From: Hysterangium stoloniferum
Lineage: Eukaryota > Basidiomycota > Agaricomycetes > Hysterangiales > Hysterangiaceae
Assembly: GCA_015178975.1 (NCBI GenBank)
Contig: WHVD01000018.1
Coordinates: forward strand, 412,001 to 476,000
Reading direction: 5' to 3'
DNA: 64,000 nucleotides
The position numbers were made by a program, and so were the translations under genes. Below, in pieces: positions 11,756-23,993 of the stretch. Numbering within the stretch: the stretch's first letter is position 1; every line of letters begins with the position of its first letter. The notes under the pieces were generated by a model, which was not told the origin of the DNA, searched no databases, and saw only the letters and a list, made by a program, of their open reading frames with translations.

Positions 11756-14700
11756 ATGGACGACGCTAGAGCTTTGAAGCTCAGAAAACATCTTTCAGCA
11801 GTTCTCCAAGGTAAACTAGAGGTTACCCCGTCCAACTACACGCTCTTCATAGAGGCCGTCTGTGCATCGCCAGATCCCGTAAAGACCATCAGTAACATAT
11901 TATCCAGCAAACAGGGCACAATTGGCATTCAGCAGTCCCTTTGGATTGCCTCCACCCCTACCTTCTTCAATGGACCCGCGACGAAATTGATGAAGTATAT
12001 ATCGTCCTCTAAAGTATCCAATGTCGGAAGCGGTTCATTCATACAGCCACTTCTTGATGCGATGACAGACCCTCCAATGTTTTGGAACGGGCTGAAAGAC
12101 GCTTTCAAGAGTGAGCAACTAACCGAGGAGGCGCAGTTTTGTTTTGCGTGGATGTTATTCCAGCTGATTTCTTCCTCCGGTGATAACGCGGGCACGCACA
12201 TGGAAACTGCCCGTGAGCAGGAGATCATAGAGCGCCTTCTCTCCTCAAAGAACCACGACATCCGGACTATGGCGAATAAGATAAAGCACGTTGCCGCGAC
12301 CCTCGATCAAGGTGCTCCCGTCGATACTGCTGTACGGGGACCCGGTGGGCGACACGACAATGATTTCGTCGACTTTCGCGAAATAAGCATTCTTCCTACG
12401 GCCGATGAACTCGTTTCGAAAGAGGATCCTTTCATACGGCGCAGTGCTGTGCTGGAAGACCCCGATAATTCAAGCACACGCATCGCTATCCATCTTGATA
12501 ATCAGTTTCGACTCTTGAGGGAGGATATGATACACGAGATGAAGGATGAGCTGCAGATTGCGCTTGGGAAGAAGAAGGGGAAACATCGAGGATTTGATAT
12601 TGACGGGCTTGTGGTCAAAGATATCTATTACCAGACGCCGCAGAACAACAGGAAATGCAACTGGGCCATCACTTTCGAGTGCATCAAAGACCCGTTCAAT
12701 TATATCAAGCCGACTGTCAAGGACCGAATGGCCCACTTTAAAGACCGACCTAGCTTGTTCAAGCATCAATCGATGGCCTGCCTCCTCATCGACGGTGACA
12801 TTGTCGCTTTCCCCACCATCCATCGTGACGAAACCCTATTGTCAAAGGTCCCTCCAATAATTGTCCTGCAATTTACTGACAAAAAGGTCATCGATAAGAC
12901 TCTCATAAAGCTGTACAGTGTAAATCACCTCCGCCTCCTCTCAATCGACACGGCCGTATTCGCTTACGAGCCCATCCTCAAGGCATTACAAGAGAAGAAA
13001 GAGCTTCCCTTCTCGCGGGAGTTGTTACTTTGGTCCGAGGGCAGCTCTACGTGGCCACCCGAGTCTGCGCCACTAGAACTTATCCACGCTTTAAAATTAG
13101 ACCCCTTTCTAGATCTCCAGCCTTATTTATCAACGTCAAAGTCTATAAAACTTGGCGGAGCGCAAGCTGCAGCGTTTTTGACGGGCCTTACGCAGAGAGT
13201 CTCCTTGATTCAGGGGCCACCAGGTCTGTATCCAGCTTCCTCATTCATGGTCAGAATGTATTAATGCAGTTCAACACAGGCACGGGTAAATCATTTATTG
13301 GTGCACTCCTCGCTAAGGCTCTGCACAAGTATACTGAACAGAAGATCCTTGTTGTGTGCTTCACCAACCACGCCCTCGATCAGTTTCTCGAAGACCTCAT
13401 GGACATCGGTATCCCGGAAGACTGCATGGTCCGCTTAGGCGGAAAATCAACGACGCGAACGGAGAAACTTGCCTTACGTGCTCAATCCAGGGACATGACG
13501 CATCGTAAAGTCGACTATACGTTGATCAGGTTGCTCCACGCAGAGTCTGATGATCTCGCGGCTCGAATGGTAAATGTGTTCAAAGAGTACCAGCGATTCA
13601 ACCCATCCAAGAATCTCAACATGGTCTTGCAGCACTTGGAATTCGACTACCCAGAATATTACGCTGCGTTTTTAGTACCTGAATCATCCGACGGAATGCA
13701 GATTACTGGAAAAAGCGGACGGGCCATCACCCCTGACTATTTAATCTCTCAGTGGACTTTGGGATGGGGCGCCGGGGTTTTAAAGGATATCGAGAGAGAG
13801 AATAAAGCTATCTGGGATATGCACGTTGACGCTCGCAAAGCCCAGTTCGTCAAATGGTGCGAAGAGATGATGGGGGAACTTGTAGAACGGCTCCGTGAGG
13901 CCCTGGAAGCGTATAATACTTGTCGGGAGAAGATTGAGCGTTTGTACAGCGAGAGAGATGCGATAATTTTGCAGGAGAAGCGCATTATTGGGTGTACGAC
14001 GACGGGTGCGGCGAAGTACCGAGAAGCTATTGCTGCGGCACGTGCCAATGTGCTGTTAGTAGAGGAAGCGGGAGAAATACTCGAGGCTCATATCCTTACT
14101 TCCCTTGGACCAGAGACAGAACAAATCATTTTAATCGGAGATCACCAGTAAGTTCTTTTCTTCTATTCCATCTTTTCTCTACTCCGTTTTCTTGGATCCT
14201 GATTCCACCAATAGACAACTTCGTCCTAAAGTCAATAACTATCTCCTCACAGTAGAGAAAGGAGATGGATATGATCTTAACCGCAGTCTTTTTGAGCGTT
14301 TGGTTCTCAAAAAGTATCCCCACGAGAAGCTCGTGATGCAACACCGCATGCGTCCGGAGATATCTGCTCTCATTCGAGCATTGACGTATGGAGACCTGAC
14401 CGACGCACCATCCACAATTAATCGTCCTAATATTCGGGGAGTGATAGATAATATCGTGTTTATCAACCATTCCGTGCCAGAAGATGACGATTTTGCAATT
14501 GAGGACAAACGAGACCTGGCGGCGAAGTCTTCGAAGCAGAATAGGTAAGTTTGGCAACATAAAGAGACGGTATCCCCTCAGTTACCCATACTTGCTCGTG
14601 ATTCAGGCATGAGGCACTCATGGTCTTGAAGATGGTTCGGTACCTCGCTCAACAAGGCTATGGGACCGATAAGATGGTAGTGTTGACGCCATACCTTGGA

Positions 14701-17700
14701 CAACTTCGGATGTTACGGGATACGTTGAAGAAGGAGAATGATCCTATTCTTAACGACCTAGATTCTTATGACCTTATTAAAGCCGGCCTTCTGACCCCCT
14801 TACCACCAGGCTCACCTAAGAGATCTATTAGACTTTCTACGATAGGTACACCATCTTGATTGTCCTTCCATCTCCTGTCCGTATAATTTACCTAACCCTC
14901 CATTCCTACAGATAATTATCAAGGAGAAGAAAGCGACGTTGTCATAATTTCAATGACCCGAAGCAACCCTAAACATGACATCGGATTCATGTCTTCTCGG
15001 GAGCGGTTGACAGTGCTCCTTTCGCGTGCACGTAACGCACTAATTATGATCGGTAACTCTCAGACGTTCATACGATCTAGGAAAGGTGGTGAAATCTGGA
15101 AACTATTATTCGATATACTTAGGAAAAATGGTCACATTTATGACGGATTCCCTACCCGGTGTGAACGGCATCCCCAGCGAGTTTCACTTTTGAAGTCACC
15201 AGACCAATTTGACAAGGAATGTCCTAATGGAGGGTGCTCACAACCTTGGTAATACCCTTGTTTTGCCATATCAATAATTTTTGATTTTTGATTTCATTTC
15301 TCGTATTTAGCACTGCGATGATGAGTTGTAATCTCCACAAATGCACCTCTAAATGCCATCAAATATCAGACCACTCGAAGGCGGAGTGCGAGGTGTCCAG
15401 GCATAGCAAATGTCCTAATGGCCACAAACTACAGTGGCGGTGCAGCAAAGGCCCCCCTGCAACATGCCACAAATGCGACGAGGACAAACGTCGGGCGGAA
15501 AAGAAAAAACGCGAAGAGTTGGAGCATGCAGAGAAACTTGCCGCGCTGGATGCGAAAATTGCCAAAGAGGCCGAGAAGCGGCGCGATGACCGCGCTGCTG
15601 AGGAAAGGGCGAATGCTCTTTTTCAGAGGGAGAAAGACCTCGAGGATGCTCGCGCTATGGCCGCTCAGCCACGTAAATTGCGTCCCTTAACTAGGCCCAA
15701 TCCAATACCGCTGTCTTCTCAGTCAACTGATCCGGAGTCTTCACAAATAAGCATCCAAAGTACCCTCGCATATTCCCCGACCCCACCCAGGCCCAATCCA
15801 ATCCCACCCCCTCCTCAGTCACCTGATGTGGGAAACTCTTCAAAGAGAAGCATCAATAGTACCCCCGCATATCCCCCGATCCCACCCAGTCCCAGTCCAA
15901 TACCGCGGTCCCCTCAGTCAACTGATCCGGAGAAGTCTTCACAGGGAAGCGTCAATAGTACCTCCGTATATCCCGCGACTCTCCCACCAACCCCCCAACC
16001 GAGTTTCTTTCAGAGACTGCTGGGTGCTATTCCTACAGTTCCCTCGACTCCCCCGGCAGGCGTGCGAGCAGTGGCGACCAATCCATCCTCATCCCCATTA
16101 CGCTCGCCAACACGGGACGAATGGGAACGCCGCAAACGGGTGGAAGGTGATAGCAACGACGCCATTGACAAAATCATGGAGATGACCGGTCTGGAGAATG
16201 TGAAAGCTCAGGTACTCAAGATTAAAAATAAGATAGCCGTCAGTATGCGCCAGGGCTCGGATATCGCGAGTGAGAGGTTCAATGTTTCTATGCTGGGTAA
16301 TCCCGGAACGGGTATGTGTAACACTTGTGTGCTTGAGTCGTTTCGTAGCTAAAAAGGGTGTTCCTTCGTTTCAGGCAAAACCACTGTTGCCAGACATTAT
16401 GCTAAATTCCTCGCGTCCGTTCAGGTCATCCCCGGAAACACGTTTGTTGAAACCACTGGTTCCAAAATGGCACACGAAGGAGTTGGCGGTGCGAAGAAAC
16501 AAATTGACGATATTTTGAAAGCAGGCGGCGGGACGATGTTTATCGACGAAGCCTACCAGCTAGCAAGCCAACACAATGTCCAAGGTAGTCAAGTACTTGA
16601 CTTTCTTTTGGCCGAGATGGAAAATCGTGTCGGAAAGATCGTCTTTATCTTTGCCGGATATAACAAAGAGATGGAAAAATTCTTCGAACACAATCCTGGG
16701 CTGCCGAGTCGAGTCCCTTACCGTCTTCAATTTGAAGATTATACGGACGAAGAACTAGGAGACCTACTCGAGAACTCTATACACAACATTTGGAATGGAA
16801 GGATGAAGGTTGAGGATGGTATCAGAGGTCTCTACGGACGTATAGCCATACGCCGTTTAGGTCGAGGACGTGATTCACCAGGCTTCGGTAATGCTCGTGC
16901 TTTGGCTAATTTACTGGCCAAAATCCGAGAGAGACAAGCGGATAGAATTACTAAGGAGCGCACTGCAGGTCGGCGGCCTGATGATTTCACTCTGTCTAAA
17001 GAGGATCTCATCGGTCCGAACCCTTCCAAGGTCATGCAAGAATCAAAAGCATGGAAGAAACTGCAGACAATGATCGGACTAACTTCTATCAAACATGCCA
17101 TCAAAGATTTCTTTACCATGACTCAGATCAATTATGACCGAGAATTATTAGAAAAGAAACCTAATGCTGTGAGTCTGAATCGGGTGTTCCTGGGCTCTCC
17201 TGGAACGGGAAAAACCACGGTTGCAAAGCTCTATGGACAAATTTTAGCAGATCTCGGCCTCATCAGCAACGGCGAAGGTAAATACTCTTAATCTGTTCTC
17301 TGGAGTCATGGCATACCTAACACGATATATATTAGTTGTCGTCAAAAATCCCGCAGACTTCATTGGGAACGTCTTAGGCCAGTCAGAAAGCCAGACAAAG
17401 GCCATATTGGCGACGACCTTGGGGAAGGTTCTCGTTATCGACGAGGCGAGTAAGGCCAAAATGCACCTCGTATTTGTTTTTTTAACACCAGAGACAGGCT
17501 TATATGCTTTACGGTGGTTCGAAGGCTGGAGGAGCTGGGGGCGCAGACTCCTATAAAACAGCTGTCATTGATACCATTGTCGCAGAGGTCCAGAGTGTTC
17601 CGGGAGAAGACCGATGTGTTCTACTCTTAGGGTACAAGCATCAGATTGAAGAAATGTTTCAAGTACGTTTTTATTTATAGTATTATGAGACTTATCACTG

Positions 17701-19625
17701 AGTGCTTTCTGTCTCAACTCCACTATAGAATGTCAATCCTGGACTCTCTAGAAGATTTGCCATAGACAATGCATTCCACTTTGATGATTACTCTGATTCT
17801 GAATTAGCCCAGGCTCTCGATTTGAAGCTGAAGGACCAGGATTTAACGGCAACCGATCATGCTAAACAAGTTGCCTTGGAGGTCCTTAGTCGAGCTCGTA
17901 ATCGCCCCAACTTCGGGAACATAGGAGCTGTCGAAAACCTGCTCAGTGAGGCAAAAATGCGCTATCAAGACCGTCAAGGGAAATTACCGGTCCCTCAGCG
18001 ATCTCCGGATGCTCCTTTCGAACCCACCGATTTCGACCCGAAGTACGATAGGGGAAAGAATGCTGGGGCGAATCTAGCCAAGTTGTTTTCCGACGTTGTA
18101 GGCAGCGAAAATATTGTGAAAAAGCTATCCGGTTGGCAGACTATGGCAGAAAATTTAAAGAAACGTAACAGAGATCCCCGCCTAACCGTCCCGACGACCT
18201 TCATTTTCAAAGGCCCTCCGGGTTAGTGTTAGATATGGTCATAGACATTGCGGCTTACTCTCATTTATAGGCACGGGAAAGACGACTACGGCACGCAAGA
18301 TGGGCCAGGTCTATTATGATATGGGTTTCCTGTCCTCAACCGAAGTCATCGAGTGCTCCGCCACGGATCTTATTGGACAGTGGGTGGGGCAAACTGGGCC
18401 GAAGACACAACAACTCTTTGAAAAGGCCTTGGGCCGTGTGTTGTTTATAGATGAAGCATACCGACTGTCTGAGGGCCAATTTGCTAAAGAGGCGATTGAC
18501 GAGCTGGTTGGAATTTTAACACAAGAGCGATATAAGGGAAAGCTCATCGTTATCCTTGCTGGATACGATGAGGAAATGAATGATCTTCTACGGGTCAATC
18601 CTGGACTTTCAAGTCGCTTCCCGACCGAAATTATCTTCAAGAACATGACCCCCATAGAATGCCTTGAAATATTGAAGCGCAAATTGGCGCAACATGATAT
18701 GCAACTGGCAGCTTTGGATGACTCCGCCTGTCCTGAATACAGGCGACTTCTGGAACTTGTCACCCAGATGTCCTCTCTGAAGTCTTGGGGCAATGCGAGG
18801 GACGTTGAGACACTCTCAAAGGAGATAGCGGAAATTGTGTTCAGCACACCTGACCAATCAACAACAAACTCCAGCGTGTTTGTCGTTCCTCCTAAGGAAG
18901 TAATAAAGTGTGTGGAAAGAATGCGCGCAAAAATGATGGAGAGAGAGTCTGTGCCGGCCTCAAGAAAGTTTGTTCAGCCAACCCCTCATGTGCTTCCCCC
19001 GTTGCCTACGTTAAGTCCTCCTGTTGTGCCAAATGTAACTACCACGGCCAATTCAGCCAACACTACTGCAACTCCAGACGTTACTAAGAAGGAGGAAGCG
19101 AAGTCGGCCACCCCTCCCGCGATTACAGAAGTTACTGAAAAGGAGCAAGTTCAGATTGACGTTTTTTTAGATGACGGTCGCGATCCCGGAGTCTCAGACG
19201 AGATCTGGTTTCAACTCCAAATCGCCAGAAAACAACAAGAGGATGCCGACAGAGCTAGCGACAACAAATTGCGCCAGCTTAACGACGAGAAAGATGGCTT
19301 AGATGAGGAGATGGAGATTGTCAAGACTGTTCTGAAAGAGAAACTCATACAATGGGCCGCCGCCAAAGACGCTGTTGTGAAGGCCGAGCTGATGCATCAA
19401 AGAGAGGAAGAGAGACTCAGGGAGCGTGCTTTACAGTTGGCGCGTGCCAAAAGGGAAGCGGAGATCGCTGAATTGAAAAGGCAGCGGGAAGAAGAGGCAC
19501 GCATCCAGTCGAAACTCCGTGAAATGGGTGTTTGTCCCGTTGGGTTCAGATGGATCAAGCAACCTTCAGGTTATCGTTGTGCTGGAGGTGGCCATTTCAC
19601 TAGTAACGAGCAATTAGGTATTTGA
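11756..19625 (+). CDS. Giant NFX1/ZNFX1-type RNA helicase fused to three CbxX/CfxQ AAA+ modules (copy A)
   Basis: Eleven exons give an uninterrupted 2,422-aa protein: 11756-13223, 13280-14147, 14215-14544, 14607-14845, 14912-15248, 15311-16311, 16375-17277, 17336-17445, 17498-17662, 17729-18221, 18271-19625. Residues about 487-495 hold helicase Walker A GPPGTGKS. The DEAD-box equivalent is VEEAGE (about 752), followed by GDHQQLRP (about 778), STIDNYQGEESD (about 968) and LLSRARNALIMIG (about 1004), as in the Upf1/NFX1 helicase group. A Cys/His-rich NF-X1 finger follows at about 1081-1140, then a charged and proline-rich linker. Three AAA+ modules have Walker A near 1412, 1688 and 1972 and Walker B FIDEAYQL, VIDEAYML and FIDEAYRL; each has an NPGL arginine-finger motif. 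A coiled coil (about 2280-2390) and a conserved C-tail (GFRWIKQPSGYRC) end it. Relatives (ZNFX1, fission-yeast Hrr1) act in RNA silencing; a role here is inferred. Intron 8 is GC-AG. Confidence 0.93.
15693..15995 (+). repeat. Coding minisatellite in copy A: three ~33-residue proline-rich repeats
   Basis: Three units of about 99-102 bp encode variants of PNPIP..SQSTDPE..S..STLAY.P.PP in the linker between the NF-X1 finger and the first AAA+ module. Copy B has only one such unit, which accounts for most of its 225-bp shorter exon 6. The repeat keeps the frame. Confidence 0.8.
17446..17497 (+). other. Non-canonical GC-AG intron 8 of copy A
   Basis: The frame across IDEA-YMLYGG is preserved only if a 52-nt intron starts GCGAGTAAG and ends GACAG. 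The nearby GT donor gives no in-frame product with any local AG. The same GC-AG intron (53 nt) occurs in copy B at 27961-27909. Confidence 0.75.
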
Positions 19626-20122
19626 TATTAGAAGTTCCCTCTGTCGTTGTTGATTACGAGTAGTAACGAGCTCGTGTTGTTGTATTGTTCTGTGTCCTAG
19701 ATTGGCATATTCACAACTATGTTAGTGACTATCTCAAAGACTTGACCATGATGTGCAGGTTATGAGGGATTATTCTGAGTAACAAACATATACTGTGCCT
19801 ATCATTTGTTCGATTGATCTGTAGTACAATAATAGACTCTAAGATAATTACTCAACAAAAATGTAGTTACAACCCGATTCAAATATCAACTTAGACGCAT
19901 TGTTTTCCCTTCTGTACTATTTTTACCGCATCTTATGACAAATTCTAACAGAGGTGGTAAACGATCTGTATGAGATGCATGTAAAATGCCTTTCGACAGG
20001 ACTCGGAGGGACACTCAAGTTATCCCAGGAGGTTTTCTTCTAGTTGCCTGATAAAACATGCCAACCTAAATGCTTATTCAACACCTGCTGATGACAATGG
20101 CTACTACTAAACCAATGAAGTT

Positions 20123-20278
20123 AAAGGCTGCTGTCTAATGCTGCCTTACATTGGCATCGGTCCAGACGTTTATAGGACCAAACTGTATTCCTCGAGAACG
20201 GCGAGTACGATATACGGTGATGACAGTAAGTCACTACGCGTCTGTGGTAATGTAATCGGTATGTCGTAAGCCACCAGG
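20123..20278 (-). repeat. Right arm of the inverted repeat paired with 5763-5921
   Basis: This is the reverse complement of the left arm with scattered substitutions. It lies about 500 bp past the stop codon of copy A. Confidence 0.75.
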
Positions 20279-21804
20279 TTTACAGGAGTTGTCTCAATCC
20301 GTCTCTCGCCTAGAGTAGTACTTCCTCACTCGCAACCCGATCTCGCCCATGAATCACGATTTTATCCCCGTGATCATTCATGGATCTGTTGACACGCTGA
20401 GACACAGAAATCATGTAGACATAGAATGTATACAAGTGTTAGATGCGAGTGATTGGCCCAATTGCATGAACTGGTACTTCACGGAGTGACCCCCAAGGAT
20501 GCGCATCATTGTCCACTTTTACCGAACGTACGCATCTCAACGTGCTGGATGTTCACCATTTTACAACCTACAAATGACAATGGCGTCTGGCCCCAACTGA
20601 TCCATTGACCGTCGAGGTCCATCATACACTGTACATCCATCCAAAGAAAAGGCACAATAGAACGCTATCACTTCACAACTGCCTCGACTGCATTCTCTTA
20701 CCTTGACCAATTTTTCCTCGATGGATGGTACATTTCATTTCAAATTATCTACGCCTCAGGAAGGATGGAAGATCAATGAAGTCCTTCTTTCCAGCTCTAT
20801 GCCTACTAGTACCTTGCCGAATTTAGGTCTTTCAGTCCAAGGGGAACAGATCTTTGCTCTTATTGGCACCATTTCACAGACCTTTCTTCTCCCAGAATTT
20901 TTGGAAATCCATCACTATCCGCTACACAGCTCCGCAGTGAAGCGGATGCCAGTTCCCGAGCCTTCTGTGAATGCCGTGTCAGTCATCATTGAACATGTCA
21001 CACATACGAGATGACTCCACAGTGACTGCCTTAGGCAGTTGAATCAATTAAAGCTAGTTCTAAATATTTGTTTCACCCCATACATAGTACACAATTGATA
21101 AACCAAGTGATAATATATTGGCTACTGAAAATGAGAGAACAATGTTGTAGGCGGAAAGGCACAGTATGTAGAATTTCTGTTTCCGACAGCGAACGATGCG
21201 AAAGACCTGCTGGCACAGCGGGCATCTCAGTACGAGAATGGTGAGAAAATGGTGGCAACCTGGCAGATTTTCTCAGCATTTAATATCGGAAAAAATTGTG
21301 ATCTGAGGTATCGTACTATTTTCGTATTGTTCCAGGTTACTATAAAATGCTAGCTGCTCAACCAGCCAACCTCAGTCGATTTCCTACTTCGTATCGACTG
21401 AGGTATGTTACGAATATTGCGTATTCATTGTAATCGATTGCTCACATTTCTGAAAGATGTTATAATTGTTATAAGAACACGAGTAAGCGTATGCATTCTC
21501 TAGGTGATGTTATTCAATTGATTTGAGGATGGATTCGAATGTCACATCAGGAAAATGGGAAGATTATTCAGTATGCTGTATACATTGTCTAGTGTAAGGC
21601 TGTCGGTATCAGCCTCACTCGGTCAACACGGACAGGACTAAGTTTTCTTTATTTTTACATATCAGTAGGATACAAGGTGAATGCGAGGTTCCCTAGGGAA
21701 GAGTGGGAAAAGGATTAATGGTCAAAGAGAAGATATCCTATCACTATAGGATATGGGGTCTTTTATATAGAGTCAAGGTGAATGGGGTGGAAGAACAAGG
21801 AACC

Positions 21805-21965
21805 GCATGATCAGGCACAGGGGTGCTACTTAACAATAAAGTGGCGGATCAATGAGTGGCTGATGGGAGAGGTTGGTGATGATGACCGCATGATAAGGCA
21901 CAAGGGTGCTACCAAGTGGCGGAACAATGAGTGGTTGATGGGAGAGGTTGGTGATGACGTATGTG
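21805..21965 (+). repeat. Two-copy tandem repeat, about 83 and 72 bp
   Basis: Two units start GCATGATCAGGCAC and GCATGATAAGGCAC and both end in GGGAGAGGTTGGTGATGA. The second lacks a 10-11 bp stretch. No coding function is evident. Confidence 0.8.
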
Positions 21966-22065
21966 GTAAGGTGGCCAGGCTTACATCTAGAGCTATCTGA
22001 GAGAGCTCACTAGCTCGACTGGACTGGGTTAACTCACCGGGAAAAGCCTTAGCCACAAAAATGTT

Positions 22066-22341
22066 TAGGATCCTCAGTGGAGACTTATTTTATATAAACT
22101 TTGCCAATCACTCATCGGATTCTTAACTGAGTTAAAGTCGGTTAAGGATCCAGCATGTGATTGAACTTTTGGATCCTTAAAGATCCATAACCGAGTCAAG
22201 GATCTAACATGTGATTGCAGGTTTAGAATTCAACGAACTTTTGGATCCTCAAAAGATCCCTTACCAATTTTAACTCTTATAATAAAGATTCAATGGATGA
22301 TTGTTGGAGTTTATATAAATAAGGCTCTACTAAGGATCCTA
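22066..22341. mobile_element. MITE with ~48-bp terminal inverted repeats and TA target duplication (Tc1/mariner type)
   Basis: The left end reads TAGGATCCTCAGTGGAGAC and continues to TATATAAACT. The reverse complement of the right end reads TAGGATCCTTAGTAGAGCC and continues to ATATAAACT. The arms align over about 48 bp with few differences. Both ends are flanked by TA, the hallmark target of Tc1/mariner elements. The interior (about 180 bp) has no transposase and contains an internally duplicated segment (GGATC..CATGTGATTG twice). It must have relied on a transposase supplied elsewhere. Confidence 0.85.
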
Positions 22342-22762
22342 AATTTTTGGAGAGGGGGGTTATCCCAGTGACTACTTTTCGAGATCCATATTCAATGGCG
22401 ATATAAAAACTTACAATAGATTTAGGTAGTCTAGGGAGTCTACATAAAAGGCGTAGACATTCCCAAATCCCTGATGTACCCCCGTCCATCGGTGACGACT
22501 ATTCTGACACAGGATATCATGATATATAATTGGCGTGCAGTGGTCTATTTCATCGTAGGCCTTTAATCCAGAGCTGGTTTTGGTCCTTGCAAGATATGAT
22601 TAGACAGATGGCCAGAAGGGAAGTATATATTGACACTTTGTTATGGGGGAAAATTGCTCCTTGATTAACTCAATAAAGACATTATTTTGTACTACCGTTT
22701 CTTATCCACCACAGCCAGGATAGGAGTACATGTACTGATGTCAGCATTTGAAAAGCCTGGCT
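22342..22762. other. Intergenic, 3' side of the terpene synthase gene
   Basis: No gene or repeat seen. Confidence 0.4.
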
Positions 22763-23993
22763 TCACAAGTCCAAGTCACTAAGTCTGTATCGGTCAAGCT
22801 TTAGGTGCCATTCGCTAGGGAATAGAGAAAGAAAGTCTGTTTGAGCCACATTGTCTAATTCCAACACAATAATATGCACTAACACATATCCTTGCTCGGA
22901 TAATTTCCAGATGGCTAAAGCCCCAGGATCCTGCGCTAATGCCGCATGGATAGTGTCGCGCGAGATCAGCAATTCTTCTGCCATATTGGCCAACACTTCT
23001 AGAGGAGTTAAGTTCTCCATGTTTGCGCGGATGTGAACGTAGTTGCCCTTTTCGCCAGCTAATTCCTCCTTGTGAAATCTATCCGAGAGCAATTGGTTTA
23101 ATATTATATCATATGAACGGACACTCGCAGTTCGGTGGGGGATGCTCACGACAGAAGGTCGTTGACCAAATTAATCCAGCAACACATATCAGGAAGTGCC
23201 TGTAAAGTCTCCATAATCGTGAAGCTTCTCGACTTAGGATATGTTTGAAGCGCAAAAGCCGCGGCATCCCCAGATTTCTCACGTATGAACTGGGGAAATC
23301 GCCGGATGCCCTCCGCAAGAGGCATGGTGCCCATTTTCGGCTCAATACAGGTAAACGTGATATACTCCAAAGTCGACACTACAATGGTGTTCGCGGATAA
23401 TGGATCGTACATATCCCACATGTTCATAAGCACTCCGACGAGTGCGGCGAGAACGGGATTTAATTGAGGTTGGCCGCGTAAAAAGCGTTGGGCAAATTCT
23501 TTGAGGGCGACCGTACTTGGCAACACGTCGTCGACATAAATCAAATACCTGATTAGACAAATATCGGAAACATATCAAAGATTTAAGGTGGGGATGTACC
23601 AGGTATAGAGCGCAATGTTTTTCTTTTCTTCCAGGGTGCAGTGGTGATAGGATAACTGCATGGTATACGCTGGGCATCAAAGGTTGTGACATGAGCACAT
23701 CCTCTTACCTCGACCAAACTGGCCGCTAAGTGGAGTGTTCGTTCAAACTGGGAGCACTGAATATTGCGGGATTCCACTTCATATCTCATGAAAGCCTCCA
23801 ATTCAACATTTGTTGGGTCAATCTCTAAGGGCGTGTAATTCAACTTAAAGAGAAACCTCTCCAGGATTGATTTTTCTTGCACTATTTAATATCAACAATG
23901 AAGATTAATTTCAGATAAATTGGGAGGATGAAGGAACTGACTCTGTTCCCTAGATTGGGCAAGCGAACGGGAATTGGTGATCGAGGCAGTCAT
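22763..23993 (-). CDS. TRI5 (trichodiene synthase)-family sesquiterpene synthase, 331 aa
   Basis: Five exons on the minus strand give one open frame: 23993-23942, 23881-23709, 23655-23600, 23548-23150, 23078-22763. Introns are 51-71 nt with GT-AG ends. The enzyme class cyclises farnesyl diphosphate to a sesquiterpene, using Mg2+ held by two motifs. Here the first acidic motif is YVDDVLP, and the second (NSE/DTE-type) motif is intact as NDLLSFHKEE and continues into the family signature ELAGEKGNYVHIRA. The C-terminal RY pair is present (DRYRL). The length is slightly short for the family (about 370 aa), so an upstream start or exon could be missed. The assignment to the TRI5 family is firm; the product is not predictable. 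It lies between the two inverted helicase-AAA genes. Confidence 0.88.

Larger units (their letters stand above)
19626..22065. other. Intergenic stretch downstream of copy A
   Basis: I see no supported gene. It holds the inverted-repeat arm at 20123-20278. A segment at 19925-20045 is repeated in direct orientation at about 25630-25750 (sharing CATCTTATNACAAATTC and CAAGTTATCCCAG). A hairpin CCTCAGTCGAT/ATCGACTGAGG at 21389-21422, set in sequence resembling the copia LTR layout (TATAAAA, GCTAGC, CCTCAGT..ACTGAGG), may mark a solo LTR. A two-copy tandem repeat lies at 21805-21965. Confidence 0.5.
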
